NCBI GenBank assembly: GCA_016716705.1 | Contig: JADJVF010000034.1 | Coordinates: 1 to 22,494, forward strand | Length of the DNA stretch: 22,494 bases | Direction: 5' to 3' | From: Holophagales bacterium | GTDB taxonomy: Bacteria; Acidobacteriota; Thermoanaerobaculia; UBA5066 | Shown: positions 14,577-21,684 of the stretch, piece by piece | How the letters are laid out: every line of letters begins with the position of its first letter | Numbering within the stretch: position 1 is the first letter of the stretch | The notes under the pieces: generated by a model | The model's database searches: none | What the model saw: only the letters and a program-made list of their open reading frames with translations | Told to the model about the DNA's origin: nothing | Program-made: the position numbers and the translations under genes

Positions 14577-16454
14577 GTGACGGACGTGCGTACGGTCCTC
14601 GGAGCGACCGAGATCTTTTCGGGCCTTTCAGAGGATGTCCTGGCCCTCCTCGCCGGGGCCGCCTCGCGGCGCGAGGTGCCGGCGGGGACCCTTCTCTGGG
14701 GCCAGGGAACGCCGCGGCAGGCGCTCTTCGTCATCCTCGACGGGAGCGTCGAGATCTCCCGCGATCGGGAGGGCGTCGTCGAGCCGCTCTCGGTCGAGGG
14801 ACGCGGCGAGGCGGTCGGCGTCGGAGCGCTCCTGCACACGTCGGATCACACGACGTCGGCGCGCGCTCTCACGCGCGCCGTGGTCCTCGAGCTTCCGAGG
14901 GAGGCGGTCCGGCAGCGGCTTCTCGGCGACGCGGCCGGCGCGATGCAGGTCCTCTCGCGCGTGGCCGTCGTGATGAACCGGCGCCTCCAGTACCAGAGCT
15001 CTCGCGCCGTCGGGCCCGAGAAGGGCTACGGCTCCGGTGCGACCCGCCGCGAGCACGACCTCCTCGGCGAGCGCGACGTCCCGGCCGACGCCCTCTACGG
15101 CGTCCAGTCGCTCCGGGCCGTCGAGAACTTCCCGATCACCGGCATCCCGGTGTCGCACTTCCCGACGCTCGTCCGTGCCCTCGCGATGGTCAAGCTCGCC
15201 GCGGCGCGCGCGAACGCTCGACTCGGGCTCCTCCCCGGGCCGATCGCCGCCGCCATCGAGCAGGCCTCGCAGGAGATCATCGACGGGCACCACCACGGGC
15301 ACTTCGTCGTCGACATGGTCCAGGGGGGCGCGGGGACCTCGACGAACATGAACGCGAACGAGGTCATCGCGAACCGGGCGCTCGAGATCCTCGGCCACGC
15401 GCGCGGCGACTACGCGGCCTGCCACCCGAACAACCACGTGAACCTCGCCCAGTCGACGAACGACGTCTACCCGACGGCGCTCCGGATCGCCGCGATCCTC
15501 GCGACGCGCGGCCTCGTGGCCTCCCTCGAGAAGCTCCGCGGGGCCCTCGCCGAGAAGGGCGAGGAGTTCCGCGACGTCCTGAAGATGGGCCGGACGCAGC
15601 TTCAGGACGCCGTCCCGATGACGCTGGGCCAGGAGTTCGGCGCCTTCGCGGTGACGACGGGCGAGGACGTCGCGCGGCTGCGCGAGACGGTGAGGCTCTT
15701 CCTCGAGGTGAACATGGGCGGGACGGCGATCGGCACCGGGATCAACGCCGACCCGCGCTACCCCGAGCTCGTCGTCGAGGAGCTGCGGCGCGTCACCGGC
15801 CTCGACGTCGTCCTGGCCGAGAACCTCGTCGAGGCCACGCCCGACACCGGCGCCTTCGTCATGTTCTCCGGCGTCCTCAAGCGCGTCGCCGTGAAGCTCT
15901 CGAAGATGTGCAACGACCTGAGGCTCCTCTCCTCGGGGCCGCGCTGCGGCCTGAACGAGATCAACCTCCCGCCGATGCAGCCGGGCTCGAGCATCATGCC
16001 GGGGAAGGTGAACCCGGTGATCCCCGAGGTCGTCAACCAGGTCGCCTTCCAGGTCATCGGGAACGACCTGACGATCACCCTCGCCTCCGAGGCCGGTCAG
16101 CTCCAGCTCAACGTCATGGAGCCGATCCTCGCGTTCAACCTCTTCCAGTCGGTCGACATGCTCACGGCCGCGATCGACACGCTTCGCCTCCGGTGCATCC
16201 GCGGCATCACGGCGAACCGCGAGCACTGCCGCGGGATGGTGGATCGCTCCATCGGCATCGTGACGGCCGTCGTCCCCGCGCTCGGCTACGAGCGGGCGAG
16301 CGAGGTCGCCAAGGAGGCCCTCGCAACGGGGCGCGCAGTGAGGGACCTGATCCTCGAGAAGGGGTATCTCTCCGCCGCCCAGCTCGACGACCTCCTTTCC
16401 ATCGAAGCGATGACGAAACCGCGGCCTCTCGAGTTCGGAGACCGGACGGTCTGA
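14577..16454 (+). CDS. aspA: Cyclic-nucleotide-binding-like domain fused to aspartate ammonia-lyase
   Basis: A 625-residue protein, about 150 longer than ordinary aspartase. Residues 5-135 resemble the effector domain of the CRP/cNMP family: FSGLSEDVLALLAGAASRREVPAGTLL, WGQGTPRQALFVILDGSVEI, and a phosphate-cassette-like GEAVGVGALLHTSDHTTSARAL. From about 155 to the end is a fumarase/aspartase-superfamily lyase. DLLGERDVPADALYGVQSLRAVENF is aspartase-like rather than fumarase-like. GTSTNMNANEV (254-264), QSTND (292-296) and GSSIMPGKVNP (470-480) form the active site, with the catalytic Ser in the last loop. The reaction is L-aspartate to fumarate plus ammonia. In the cassette the conserved Glu and Arg that hold cyclic nucleotide are replaced (Val, His), so ligand binding is uncertain. 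GTG 14577 is fixed by AGGAGG six bases upstream, and both domains are in one uninterrupted frame. Confidence 0.9.
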   Translation: MTDVRTVLGATEIFSGLSEDVLALLAGAASRREVPAGTLLWGQGTPRQALFVILDGSVEISRDREGVVEPLSVEGRGEAVGVGALLHTSDHTTSARALTRAVVLELPREAVRQRLLGDAAGAMQVLSRVAVVMNRRLQYQSSRAVGPEKGYGSGATRREHDLLGERDVPADALYGVQSLRAVENFPITGIPVSHFPTLVRALAMVKLAAARANARLGLLPGPIAAAIEQASQEIIDGHHHGHFVVDMVQGGAGTSTNMNANEVIANRALEILGHARGDYAACHPNNHVNLAQSTNDVYPTALRIAAILATRGLVASLEKLRGALAEKGEEFRDVLKMGRTQLQDAVPMTLGQEFGAFAVTTGEDVARLRETVRLFLEVNMGGTAIGTGINADPRYPELVVEELRRVTGLDVVLAENLVEATPDTGAFVMFSGVLKRVAVKLSKMCNDLRLLSSGPRCGLNEINLPPMQPGSSIMPGKVNPVIPEVVNQVAFQVIGNDLTITLASEAGQLQLNVMEPILAFNLFQSVDMLTAAIDTLRLRCIRGITANREHCRGMVDRSIGIVTAVVPALGYERASEVAKEALATGRAVRDLILEKGYLSAAQLDDLLSIEAMTKPRPLEFGDRTV

Positions 16455-16474
16455 CGGCGCGACTTCACGCCGTC
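16453..16474 (+). terminator. Weak hairpin after aspartase gene
   Basis: A 7-base inverted repeat (16453-16459 and 16468-16474) with an 8-base loop, beginning within the stop codon of the aspartase fusion. No T-run follows. The next gene appears to have its own promoter. Confidence 0.35.
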
Positions 16475-16515
16475 CTCACGACACTCTCGTAACTTCCTTC
16501 CACCGGACGCGGCGG

Positions 16516-16521
16516 GATAAT
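16516..16521 (+). promoter_or_regulatory. Possible -10 element of the phosphofructokinase gene
   Basis: GATAAT (one base from TATAAT) lies 22 bases before the ATG. The -35 region 17-18 bases upstream is poor (around CTTCCT). If used, the leader would be only about 15 bases and would still include the GGAGGG ribosome site. Confidence 0.35.
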
Positions 16522-16543
16522 CCCTGTCTCCGGAGGGAGAGAC

Positions 16544-17677
16544 ATGTCCAAGCTCATCGGGGTCCTGACGTCGGGCGGTGACACGCCCGGCCTGAATGCC
16601 GCCCTCCGCGCCGTCGGCAAGGCGGCCGAGCTGCGCCACGGGATGCAGGTGATCGGTTTCCGCGACGGATTCCGGGGCCTCATGGAGAACCGCACGATCT
16701 GGCTCGACGACCGGGCGCTCTCCGGGATCCTGACGCACGGCGGGACGATCCTCGGAACGAGCCGCGACAAGCCCTACGCGATGCCCGTCGCGGGCAAGAC
16801 CCTCGACATGACCGATCTCATCGTCGAGAACTACCGCAAGCACCACCTCGACGCGCTCGTCTGCCTCGGCGGTGGCGGGACGCAGAAGAACGCGCACCAC
16901 CTCCAGAAGGCGGGCCTGAACGTCGTCACGATTCCGAAGACGATCGACAACGACGTCGCGATGACCGACGTGACGTTCGGCTACGACACCGCGCTCGGCA
17001 TCGCGACGGAGGCGGTGGACCGGCTCCACTCCACGGCCCACAGCCACCACCGGATCATCGTGGTCGAGGTGATGGGCCACAAGGCGGGCTGGCTCGCTCT
17101 CGGTGCCGGCGTGGCGGGAGGGGCCGACGTCATCCTGATTCCCGAGATCCCTTACGACGTCGAGTCGGTGGCGGGCGCGATCCTGAAGCGGTTCCGGAGC
17201 GAGAAGCGGTTCTCCATCGTCGCGGTGGCGGAAGGAGCGCTCTCGAAAGAGCAGGCCGACGAGGAGATCGCCTCCAGGGCGAAGGAGAAGGATCCCGGGG
17301 GGAAGAAGGCGAAGGGCGGAAAGAGGGCGAAGGATGCCGGGAGCTCCGTGGCGGGCGAGGGCCACCGGACCGGCCGGGCGCTGGGCCTCGCCGAGCAGCT
17401 CGAGAGGCTGACGGGCCTCGAATCGCGGGTGACGATCCTCGGCCACCTCCAGCGCGGAGGGACCCCCTCTGCCGCCGACCGGTTCCTCGCGACACGCCTC
17501 GGCACCGCCTGCGCCGACCTCGTCGCGAAGCGGAAATTCGGCGTCATGGTCGCCGCGCGAGGTGAGGGGACGAAGCCGGTCCCGCTCGAGGAGGTCGTGG
17601 GAATCCGGAAGACGGTCCCTCTCGACCACCCCTGGGTCGAAGCCGCGCGCGCCGTCGGGACCTGCCTGGGGGACTAG
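16544..17677 (+). CDS. pfkA: 6-phosphofructokinase, group III
   Basis: Phosphorylates fructose 6-phosphate in glycolysis; 377 residues. Motifs: TSGGDTPGLNA near the N-terminus, GGGGTQKN (109-116) in the phosphate-donor site, PKTIDND (131-137) with catalytic Asp135, TFGYDTA, and VMGHKAGWLAL. The donor-site pair is Gly112 and Lys132. Classical ATP enzymes have Gly/Gly and classical pyrophosphate enzymes Asp/Lys; Gly plus Lys is the group III pattern known from ATP-using actinobacterial enzymes. ATP is therefore the likelier donor, but pyrophosphate is not excluded. Residues about 234-276 form a Lys/Gly-rich insertion (KEKDPGGKKAKGGKRAKDAG) that looks like a surface loop. The ATG has GGAGGG six to seven bases upstream. 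Confidence 0.93.
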   Translation: MSKLIGVLTSGGDTPGLNAALRAVGKAAELRHGMQVIGFRDGFRGLMENRTIWLDDRALSGILTHGGTILGTSRDKPYAMPVAGKTLDMTDLIVENYRKHHLDALVCLGGGGTQKNAHHLQKAGLNVVTIPKTIDNDVAMTDVTFGYDTALGIATEAVDRLHSTAHSHHRIIVVEVMGHKAGWLALGAGVAGGADVILIPEIPYDVESVAGAILKRFRSEKRFSIVAVAEGALSKEQADEEIASRAKEKDPGGKKAKGGKRAKDAGSSVAGEGHRTGRALGLAEQLERLTGLESRVTILGHLQRGGTPSAADRFLATRLGTACADLVAKRKFGVMVAARGEGTKPVPLEEVVGIRKTVPLDHPWVEAARAVGTCLGD

Positions 17678-17697
17678 GAACTCCCGGGAACGGAAAG

Positions 17698-17721
17698 ACG
17701 GCGGGCCTTTCGGCCCGCCGT
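17698..17721. terminator. Bidirectional hairpin terminator
   Basis: A perfect 10-base stem (17698-17707 and 17712-17721) with a TTTC loop, between the convergent phosphofructokinase and hsp20 genes. On the minus strand it is followed by CTTTCC; there is no long T-run. Confidence 0.75.
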
Positions 17722-17755
17722 ATCAGCAGGAGGCGGGGCGAACGTCCCCGGGGGC

Positions 17756-18235
17756 TTACTTCTTCTCAGCGGAGATCTGCTTCGCGGTGCCGATCCCGAT
17801 CGGGATCGACTTCGGCTTGGCCTCTTCGCGCTTCGGGAGCTCGATCGTCAGGACACCGTCGACGAGGGAGGCGTTGATCTTCTCCGGGTCGACGTTCACG
17901 GGGAGCGAGAACGCGCGCACGAAGCGCCCGTAGGCCCGCTCGACGCGGTGGTAGGCCTTCTTTTCGTGCTCCTTCTCGAAGGTCCGCTCGCCCTCGAGCG
18001 TCAGGACGCCGTTCTCGGCGCGGAGCTTGAGGTTCTCCTGCGAGAAGCCGGGGAGCTCGACCTGGAAGACGAGCAGGTCGGGGGTCTCGCTGATGTCGAC
18101 GGGCGGGGCCCAGGCTGCAAGGCTCGGGGCCTCGTCGGCGGCCCGTGCAGCCGGGGAATTCTCACCGAAGAGCCGGTTGACCTGGTTGCGGAAGGACTCG
18201 AGTTCGCGGAAGGGATCGTTCCAGCGCGTGATCAT
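17756..18235 (-). CDS. hsp20: Small heat-shock protein, Hsp20/alpha-crystallin family
   Basis: A 159-residue ATP-independent chaperone that holds unfolded proteins. The N-terminal arm MITRWNDPFRELESFRNQVNRLF is typical of bacterial class A Hsp20. The alpha-crystallin domain runs from about 44 to 140: PPVDISETPDLLVFQVELPGF, ENLKLRAENGVLTLEGER, YGRFVRAFSLP and the late INASLVDGVLTIELPK strand containing the family's A-x-x-x-n-G-v-L box. The C-terminal tail has the I-P-I motif (KSIPIGIG) that mediates oligomer assembly. The ATG is preceded by GGAGG six bases upstream. The gene has its own strong promoter and a foldable leader (separate entries). Confidence 0.95.
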   Translation of the reverse strand: MITRWNDPFRELESFRNQVNRLFGENSPAARAADEAPSLAAWAPPVDISETPDLLVFQVELPGFSQENLKLRAENGVLTLEGERTFEKEHEKKAYHRVERAYGRFVRAFSLPVNVDPEKINASLVDGVLTIELPKREEAKPKSIPIGIGTAKQISAEKK

Positions 18236-18241
18236 GGGTGA

Positions 18242-18296
18242 CCTCCTGACATGAAGATCCGTTTCTTAGTACCTGGCCTCTTTTCTTCATCGGAGG
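18242..18296 (-). promoter_or_regulatory. Putative RNA thermometer in the hsp20 leader
   Basis: Within the predicted transcript, CCTCC (18296-18292) can pair with the Shine-Dalgarno GGAGG (18246-18242). Stacked inside it, ATGAAGA (18290-18284) can pair with TCTTCAT (18257-18251). An internal loop of one base opposite four separates the two helices and the apical loop is 26 bases. This would hide the ribosome site at low temperature. It is not a canonical ROSE or fourU element. Confidence 0.5.
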
Positions 18297-18312
18297 CATC
18301 AGGTCCACTTGA

Positions 18313-18341
18313 AATATGAGATCTGCTTGTGTGTCTGTCAA
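18313..18341 (-). promoter_or_regulatory. hsp20 promoter
   Basis: On the minus strand TTGACA (18341-18336), a 17-base spacer, then CATATT (18318-18313). The -35 is perfect and the -10 shares four of six bases with TATAAT. Transcription would begin near 18306, giving a leader of about 70 bases. The same stretch partly resembles a sigma-32 promoter (CTTGA and CTCATATT). No CIRCE operator is present. Confidence 0.7.
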
Positions 18342-18417
18342 GTATTTTCAGACGAAGCCACGCGTGCCGTCCCCATCGGGTCCGGTCAACGGTGCGATCT
18401 TCGTTCGAGCGTTGCGC

Positions 18418-19497
18418 CTAAGATGCTGACCAGAAAGGTCTTGCGCGTTCGTATGGGCGTGGCCCTGGAAGGGGCATACCGAGTTCAGCGGAGGCCCGAA
18501 GCGCCCAGTGGGGAGTTCGGAGCATCTCTCTTCCGAGGAGAACGAGGTCCGCCTGGCCGCTCTCGACGATGCCTTCCGCCTGGTGCGCCGTAGTGATGAG
18601 GCCGACGGCCGCGGTGGCGACGCCGGCGTCTGCTCGAACCCTGGCCGCGAACGGAACCTGATACCCGGGTCCGACCGGAACCTGCGCCCTCGGGTGCATC
18701 CCGCCCGAGGAGCAGTCGACGAGGTCGACGCCCAGGGTGCGAGCCTGCCGCGCGAAGATGACTGCCTCGTCGAGGACGAAGCCTCCCTCGACCCAGTCCG
18801 TGGCCGAGATCCGGAGGAGGAGCGGCAGCTCGGCGGGCCACGCGGAGCGGACCGCCTCGACGACGCGGAGCGGAAAGCGCATCCGGTTCTCGATTGAGCC
18901 GCCGAGGGCGTCGGTCCTTCGGTTCGAAACCGGGGAGAGGAACTGGTGCAGAAGGTAGCCGTGAGCCGCATGGATCTCGGCGGCCCGGAAGCCGGCGGCC
19001 GCCGCCCGGCGAGCGGCGGAGACGAAGGCCGCGACGATCCGCGCCATTCCGCCCTCGTCGAGCGCCTGCGGTACCTGCCAGCCGTCGTCGAACGGGACGC
19101 CGCTCGGCGCCAGGACCGGCGACCAGCCCCCGTCCTGGGGAGCGGCGGGGCCACCGCCGTCCCAGGGTCGCTTCGTCGAGGCCTTTCGCCCCGCGTGGGC
19201 GAGCTGGATCGCGGGGACCGAGCCCTGGGCCGAGATGAATGAGGCGATCCGGGCGAGCGGGGCGACCTGCTCGTCGTCCCAGAGGCCGAGATCCTGCGGG
19301 CTGATGCGCCCTTCGGGCGAGACCGCCGCCGCCTCGGTCATGACGAGCCCCGCGCCGCCCACGGCGCGCGCCCCGAGGTGGACGAGGTGCCAGTCGTTCG
19401 CGAGGCCGTTCTCGGCGGAGTACTGGCACATGGGCGAGACGCCGACCCGGTTCGGGAGGGTGACGGAACGGAGGGCAAGGGGCGTGAAGAGCGCCAT
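18418..19497 (-). CDS. NADH:flavin oxidoreductase, Old Yellow Enzyme family (YqjM/XenA-like)
   Basis: A 359-residue FMN-dependent ene-reductase that reduces activated C=C bonds with NAD(P)H; natural substrates are seldom known. It is a single TIM barrel. Visible signatures: LPNRVGVSPMCQYSAENG (Cys and Tyr near the flavin, as in the YqjM/class III group), IQLAHAGRKAS (His and Arg), FRAAEIHAAHGYLLHQFLSP with the substrate-binding His residues, SNRRTDALGGSIENRMRFPL, and LGREMLRTPHW, which binds the flavin phosphate. The ATG at 19497 is immediately before the conserved LFTPLALRSVTLPNR. The gene diverges from a small membrane-protein gene with only 51 bases between. The stop lies about 77 bases upstream of the hsp20 promoter -35 box, and no terminator is obvious between them. 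Confidence 0.93.
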   Translation of the reverse strand: MALFTPLALRSVTLPNRVGVSPMCQYSAENGLANDWHLVHLGARAVGGAGLVMTEAAAVSPEGRISPQDLGLWDDEQVAPLARIASFISAQGSVPAIQLAHAGRKASTKRPWDGGGPAAPQDGGWSPVLAPSGVPFDDGWQVPQALDEGGMARIVAAFVSAARRAAAAGFRAAEIHAAHGYLLHQFLSPVSNRRTDALGGSIENRMRFPLRVVEAVRSAWPAELPLLLRISATDWVEGGFVLDEAVIFARQARTLGVDLVDCSSGGMHPRAQVPVGPGYQVPFAARVRADAGVATAAVGLITTAHQAEGIVESGQADLVLLGREMLRTPHWALRASAELGMPLPGPRPYERARPFWSAS

Positions 19498-19548
19498 GGT
19501 CCGAGACTACTGGAACCCGGGGAGGCCGGGGACGTATCAGGAAGCGTG

Positions 19549-19749
19549 ATGGTGAAGCTCCTCCTCTGGCTCCTCCTCCTCGTCCTGTGCTGGCCGCTCG
19601 CGCTCGTGGCGCTCGTCGCGTATCCCTTCCTCTGGCTCCTCTCGATCCCCTTCCGGATCGTCGGAGGCGTCCTGGAAGGACTCGTCGAGCTCGTCCGCGC
19701 GCTCTTTCTCTTCCCGGCGCGTCTTCTGGGCGGAAGGGCGCGGGCCTGA
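19549..19749 (+). CDS. Small hydrophobic membrane protein
   Basis: A 66-residue protein of unknown function. Residues 1-35 are almost entirely hydrophobic (WLLLLVLCWPLALVALVAYP, FLWLLSI), enough for one or two membrane passes. An amphipathic segment and an Arg-rich tail (ARLLGGRARA) follow. ATG 19549 is chosen because AGGA lies six bases upstream; a GTG directly before it (19546) is an alternative. The frame is open further upstream, but those residues are polar and lie opposite the oxidoreductase gene. It precedes pepE by 34 bases and is probably co-transcribed with it. Confidence 0.65.
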   Translation: MVKLLLWLLLLVLCWPLALVALVAYPFLWLLSIPFRIVGGVLEGLVELVRALFLFPARLLGGRARA

Positions 19750-19783
19750 CGAGAGAGGGCGCGGCACGGTAACCTCTCCGCCC

Positions 19784-20497
19784 ATGACGGACGCGCGCCA
19801 CCGGCTCCTCCTCGTCAGCAGCTCCACGATCCACGGGCTCGGCTACCTCGATCACGTGGCCGAGGCCCTTTCGGCCTTCCTCGCCGGCGTGAAGACGGTG
19901 ACCTTCGTCCCGTATGCCCTCGCCGACCGCGACGGGTACGCCGCGAAAGCGCGAGAGCGCTTCGCCAGCCTCGGGATCGAGGTCCCGAGCGTCCACCAGG
20001 CGCCCGATTCGCGCGCGGCACTTCGTGGCGCCGAGGCCGTCTTCGTCGGCGGCGGGAACACCTTCCGGCTCCTCAAGTGGCTCCAGGACGAGGGGCTCCT
20101 CGGGCCGATCCGCGACCGGGCCGGGGAGGGAATGCCGTACGTCGGATCCAGCGCGGGGACGAACGTCGCCGCTCCGTCGATCCGGACGACGAACGACATG
20201 CCGATCGTCCAGACGGCGAACCTCCTCTCCCTCGGGCTCGTGCCGTACCAGATCAACCCCCACTACCTCGACCCCGACCCGGCATCGACCCACAAGGGGG
20301 AGACTCGGGAGGAACGCCTCCTGCAGTACCTAGAGGAGAGCCCCGTTCCGGTCATAGGGCTTCGCGAGGCGGCGTACCTCAGGGTGGAGAACGGCATCTC
20401 GAAGCTCCTCGGGGAGAGAGGCGCCCGCGTCTTCAGGAAAGGGACGCCCCCATTCGAGATCGAGGCGGGCGCCGAGGTCGAACCGCTCCTTCGTTGA
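19784..20497 (+). CDS. pepE: Peptidase E (alpha-aspartyl dipeptidase, family S51)
   Basis: A 237-residue cytoplasmic serine peptidase that cleaves dipeptides with N-terminal aspartate (Asp-X). The nucleophile elbow GSSAGTNVA gives Ser123. TTNDMP gives Asp138 and INPHYLDP gives His160, each offset by three from the Ser120/Asp135/His157 residues of the enterobacterial enzyme. The N-terminal LLLVSSSTIHGLGYLDH and EAVFVGGGNTFRLLKWL (which lines the active site) also match. Length is normal for the family (about 230). The ribosome site before the ATG is weak. Releasing aspartate would feed the aspartase encoded 5 kb away, but nothing links them beyond chemistry. Confidence 0.93.
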   Translation: MTDARHRLLLVSSSTIHGLGYLDHVAEALSAFLAGVKTVTFVPYALADRDGYAAKARERFASLGIEVPSVHQAPDSRAALRGAEAVFVGGGNTFRLLKWLQDEGLLGPIRDRAGEGMPYVGSSAGTNVAAPSIRTTNDMPIVQTANLLSLGLVPYQINPHYLDPDPASTHKGETREERLLQYLEESPVPVIGLREAAYLRVENGISKLLGERGARVFRKGTPPFEIEAGAEVEPLLR

Positions 20498-20514
20498 CGG
20501 GAGCGGACGTCGGC

Positions 20515-20531
20515 CTCGGGCTCGTCCCGGG
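20515..20531. terminator. Weak hairpin between convergent pepE and trxC
   Basis: A 6-base stem including one G-U pair (20515-20520 and 20526-20531) with a 5-base loop, in the 40-base gap between the two stops. No T-run. Confidence 0.3.
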
Positions 20532-20537
20532 TGGACC

Positions 20538-20959
20538 TCAGGTCGTCGTGAGCCAGGCGACGAGCTGAGCGCTCGGGACGAGGCCAGGCTGCTGCACCAC
20601 CACTCGACCACCGGACAGGACGACGAAGTTCGGAATGGACTGGACCCGGTAGCGAGACGCGAGGTCCGGGTGAGCCTCGGTGTCGACCTTCAGGACCACG
20701 GCGCGTCCCGCCGTCTCGGCGGCTGCGCGGGCCACCTCGGGCGCCGCACGGCGGCACGGGGCGCACCAGCCCGCCCACAAATCGACGAGGACCGGCACGG
20801 GCGCCTCGCCGACGACCTCGTCGAAGAGCGCCGTATCGGCCTCGATGGGCTCGGAGGGGGAGGGAGCTCTCTCCGGCACTTTCCGCAGCGAGTGAGGGAG
20901 ACGACGTTGCGGGCGGCGACGCGGTTCTTCTGGTGGCAGGTCGGACAGGTTCGGATCAT
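20538..20959 (-). CDS. trxC: Thioredoxin 2-like protein (TrxC), frame broken by one base
   Basis: Two frames together encode a TrxC-type thioredoxin. From ATG 20959, MIRTCPTCHQKNRVAARNVV continues to CGKC, giving the two CxxC pairs (Cys5/8, Cys25/28) of the N-terminal zinc domain. That frame then becomes meaningless after RRELPP. The neighbouring frame continues with PSEPIEADTALFDEVV, the thioredoxin fold, active site WAGWCAPCR, and the cis-Pro segment VQSIPNFVVL, to the stop at 20538. Adding one base to the five-G run at 20856-20860 (plus strand) rejoins them as ...RRELPPPSEPIEAD, giving about 140 residues, the usual length. The active site is WCAPC instead of WCGPC. No clear ribosome site precedes the ATG. 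It reduces protein disulfides in the cytoplasm. Confidence 0.8.
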
Positions 20960-20994
20960 GAGGGAATTCTAGGAGCCGTTTCAGGCAGCGCCCG

Positions 20995-21684
20995 TCATCG
21001 GTGGGGAACGACGATGCCGGCCAGCCCGAGGTCGGCGAGGGTCTCGCGGGCGGAATCGGCCTCCTCGCGCGAGGCATAGGGGCCGAACTTCACCCGGGTC
21101 AACCCGTCGAACGGCTCGAGCCAGGCCTTCGGGTAGCGCTCGGCGAGGCGTTCCTTCAGCCTTGCGGCGTTCTCCTCGCTCGCGAAGGCGCCCGCCTGCA
21201 CGGCCCAGGAGGTGACGACGGCTTCGTCCCCCGTTCCCGTGCGAGCCGAGGCGCTTCGCCGGCCCGAGCCGAGCGAGACGACGGTGAGCGTCACGGGGAC
21301 GACCCCGTCGACGACGGAATCGATCTCCTCGGCCGCGGCCTTCGAGAGGTCGACGATTCGCCCGGCGATGAAGGGGCCGCGGTCGTTGATCCGCACCCGG
21401 ACGGTCCGTCCGTTCCTCTCGTTCGTCACGTCGACGACGGTTCCGAGCGGGAGCCCGCGGTGGGCGGCCGAGATGCGGCCCGGCTCGAAGATCTCGCCGC
21501 TGGCCGTGGGCAGGCCTGCGAAGTCGGCGCCGTACCACGATGCGAGCCCCCGTTCGACTCCTTCGCCCGCCAGGTCGCCGGCGCTCTTCACGGCGGGGCG
21601 CGAGGAGCAGGAGGGGAGGAGCGCGGAGACGAAGAGGAGTGCCGCGACCCGGAGTACGGGTGCTCGTCCACCGCCGCGTCTCAG
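20995..21684 (-). CDS. rlpA: RlpA-like septal-ring lipoprotein (DPBB + SPOR)
   Basis: A 229-residue lipoprotein. A short hydrophobic segment (LRVAALLFVSALL) ends in the lipobox LPSC. A double-psi beta-barrel follows (about 55-130): GLASWYGADFAGLPTASGE, AAHRGLPLGTVVDVTN, VRINDRGPF and GRIVDLSKAAAEEI. A SPOR domain (about 155-225, SWAVQAGAFASEENAARLKERL ... RVKFGPYASREEAD) targets septal peptidoglycan lacking stem peptides. RlpA of Pseudomonas is a lytic transglycosylase; other homologues lack activity. No ATG, GTG or TTG lies suitably before the signal sequence. CTG at 21684, overlapping the purB stop as CTGA and preceded by GAGGTG, is the best start, though a sequencing error could hide a normal one. 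The open frame further upstream is purB read through a break. Confidence 0.85.
   Translation of the reverse strand: MRRGGGRAPVLRVAALLFVSALLPSCSSRPAVKSAGDLAGEGVERGLASWYGADFAGLPTASGEIFEPGRISAAHRGLPLGTVVDVTNERNGRTVRVRINDRGPFIAGRIVDLSKAAAEEIDSVVDGVVPVTLTVVSLGSGRRSASARTGTGDEAVVTSWAVQAGAFASEENAARLKERLAERYPKAWLEPFDGLTRVKFGPYASREEADSARETLADLGLAGIVVPHR

Noticed and set aside
18236..18417. CIRCE (HrcA) operator upstream of hsp20
   Set aside because: No TTAGCACTC-N9-GAGTGCTAA-type inverted repeat could be found.
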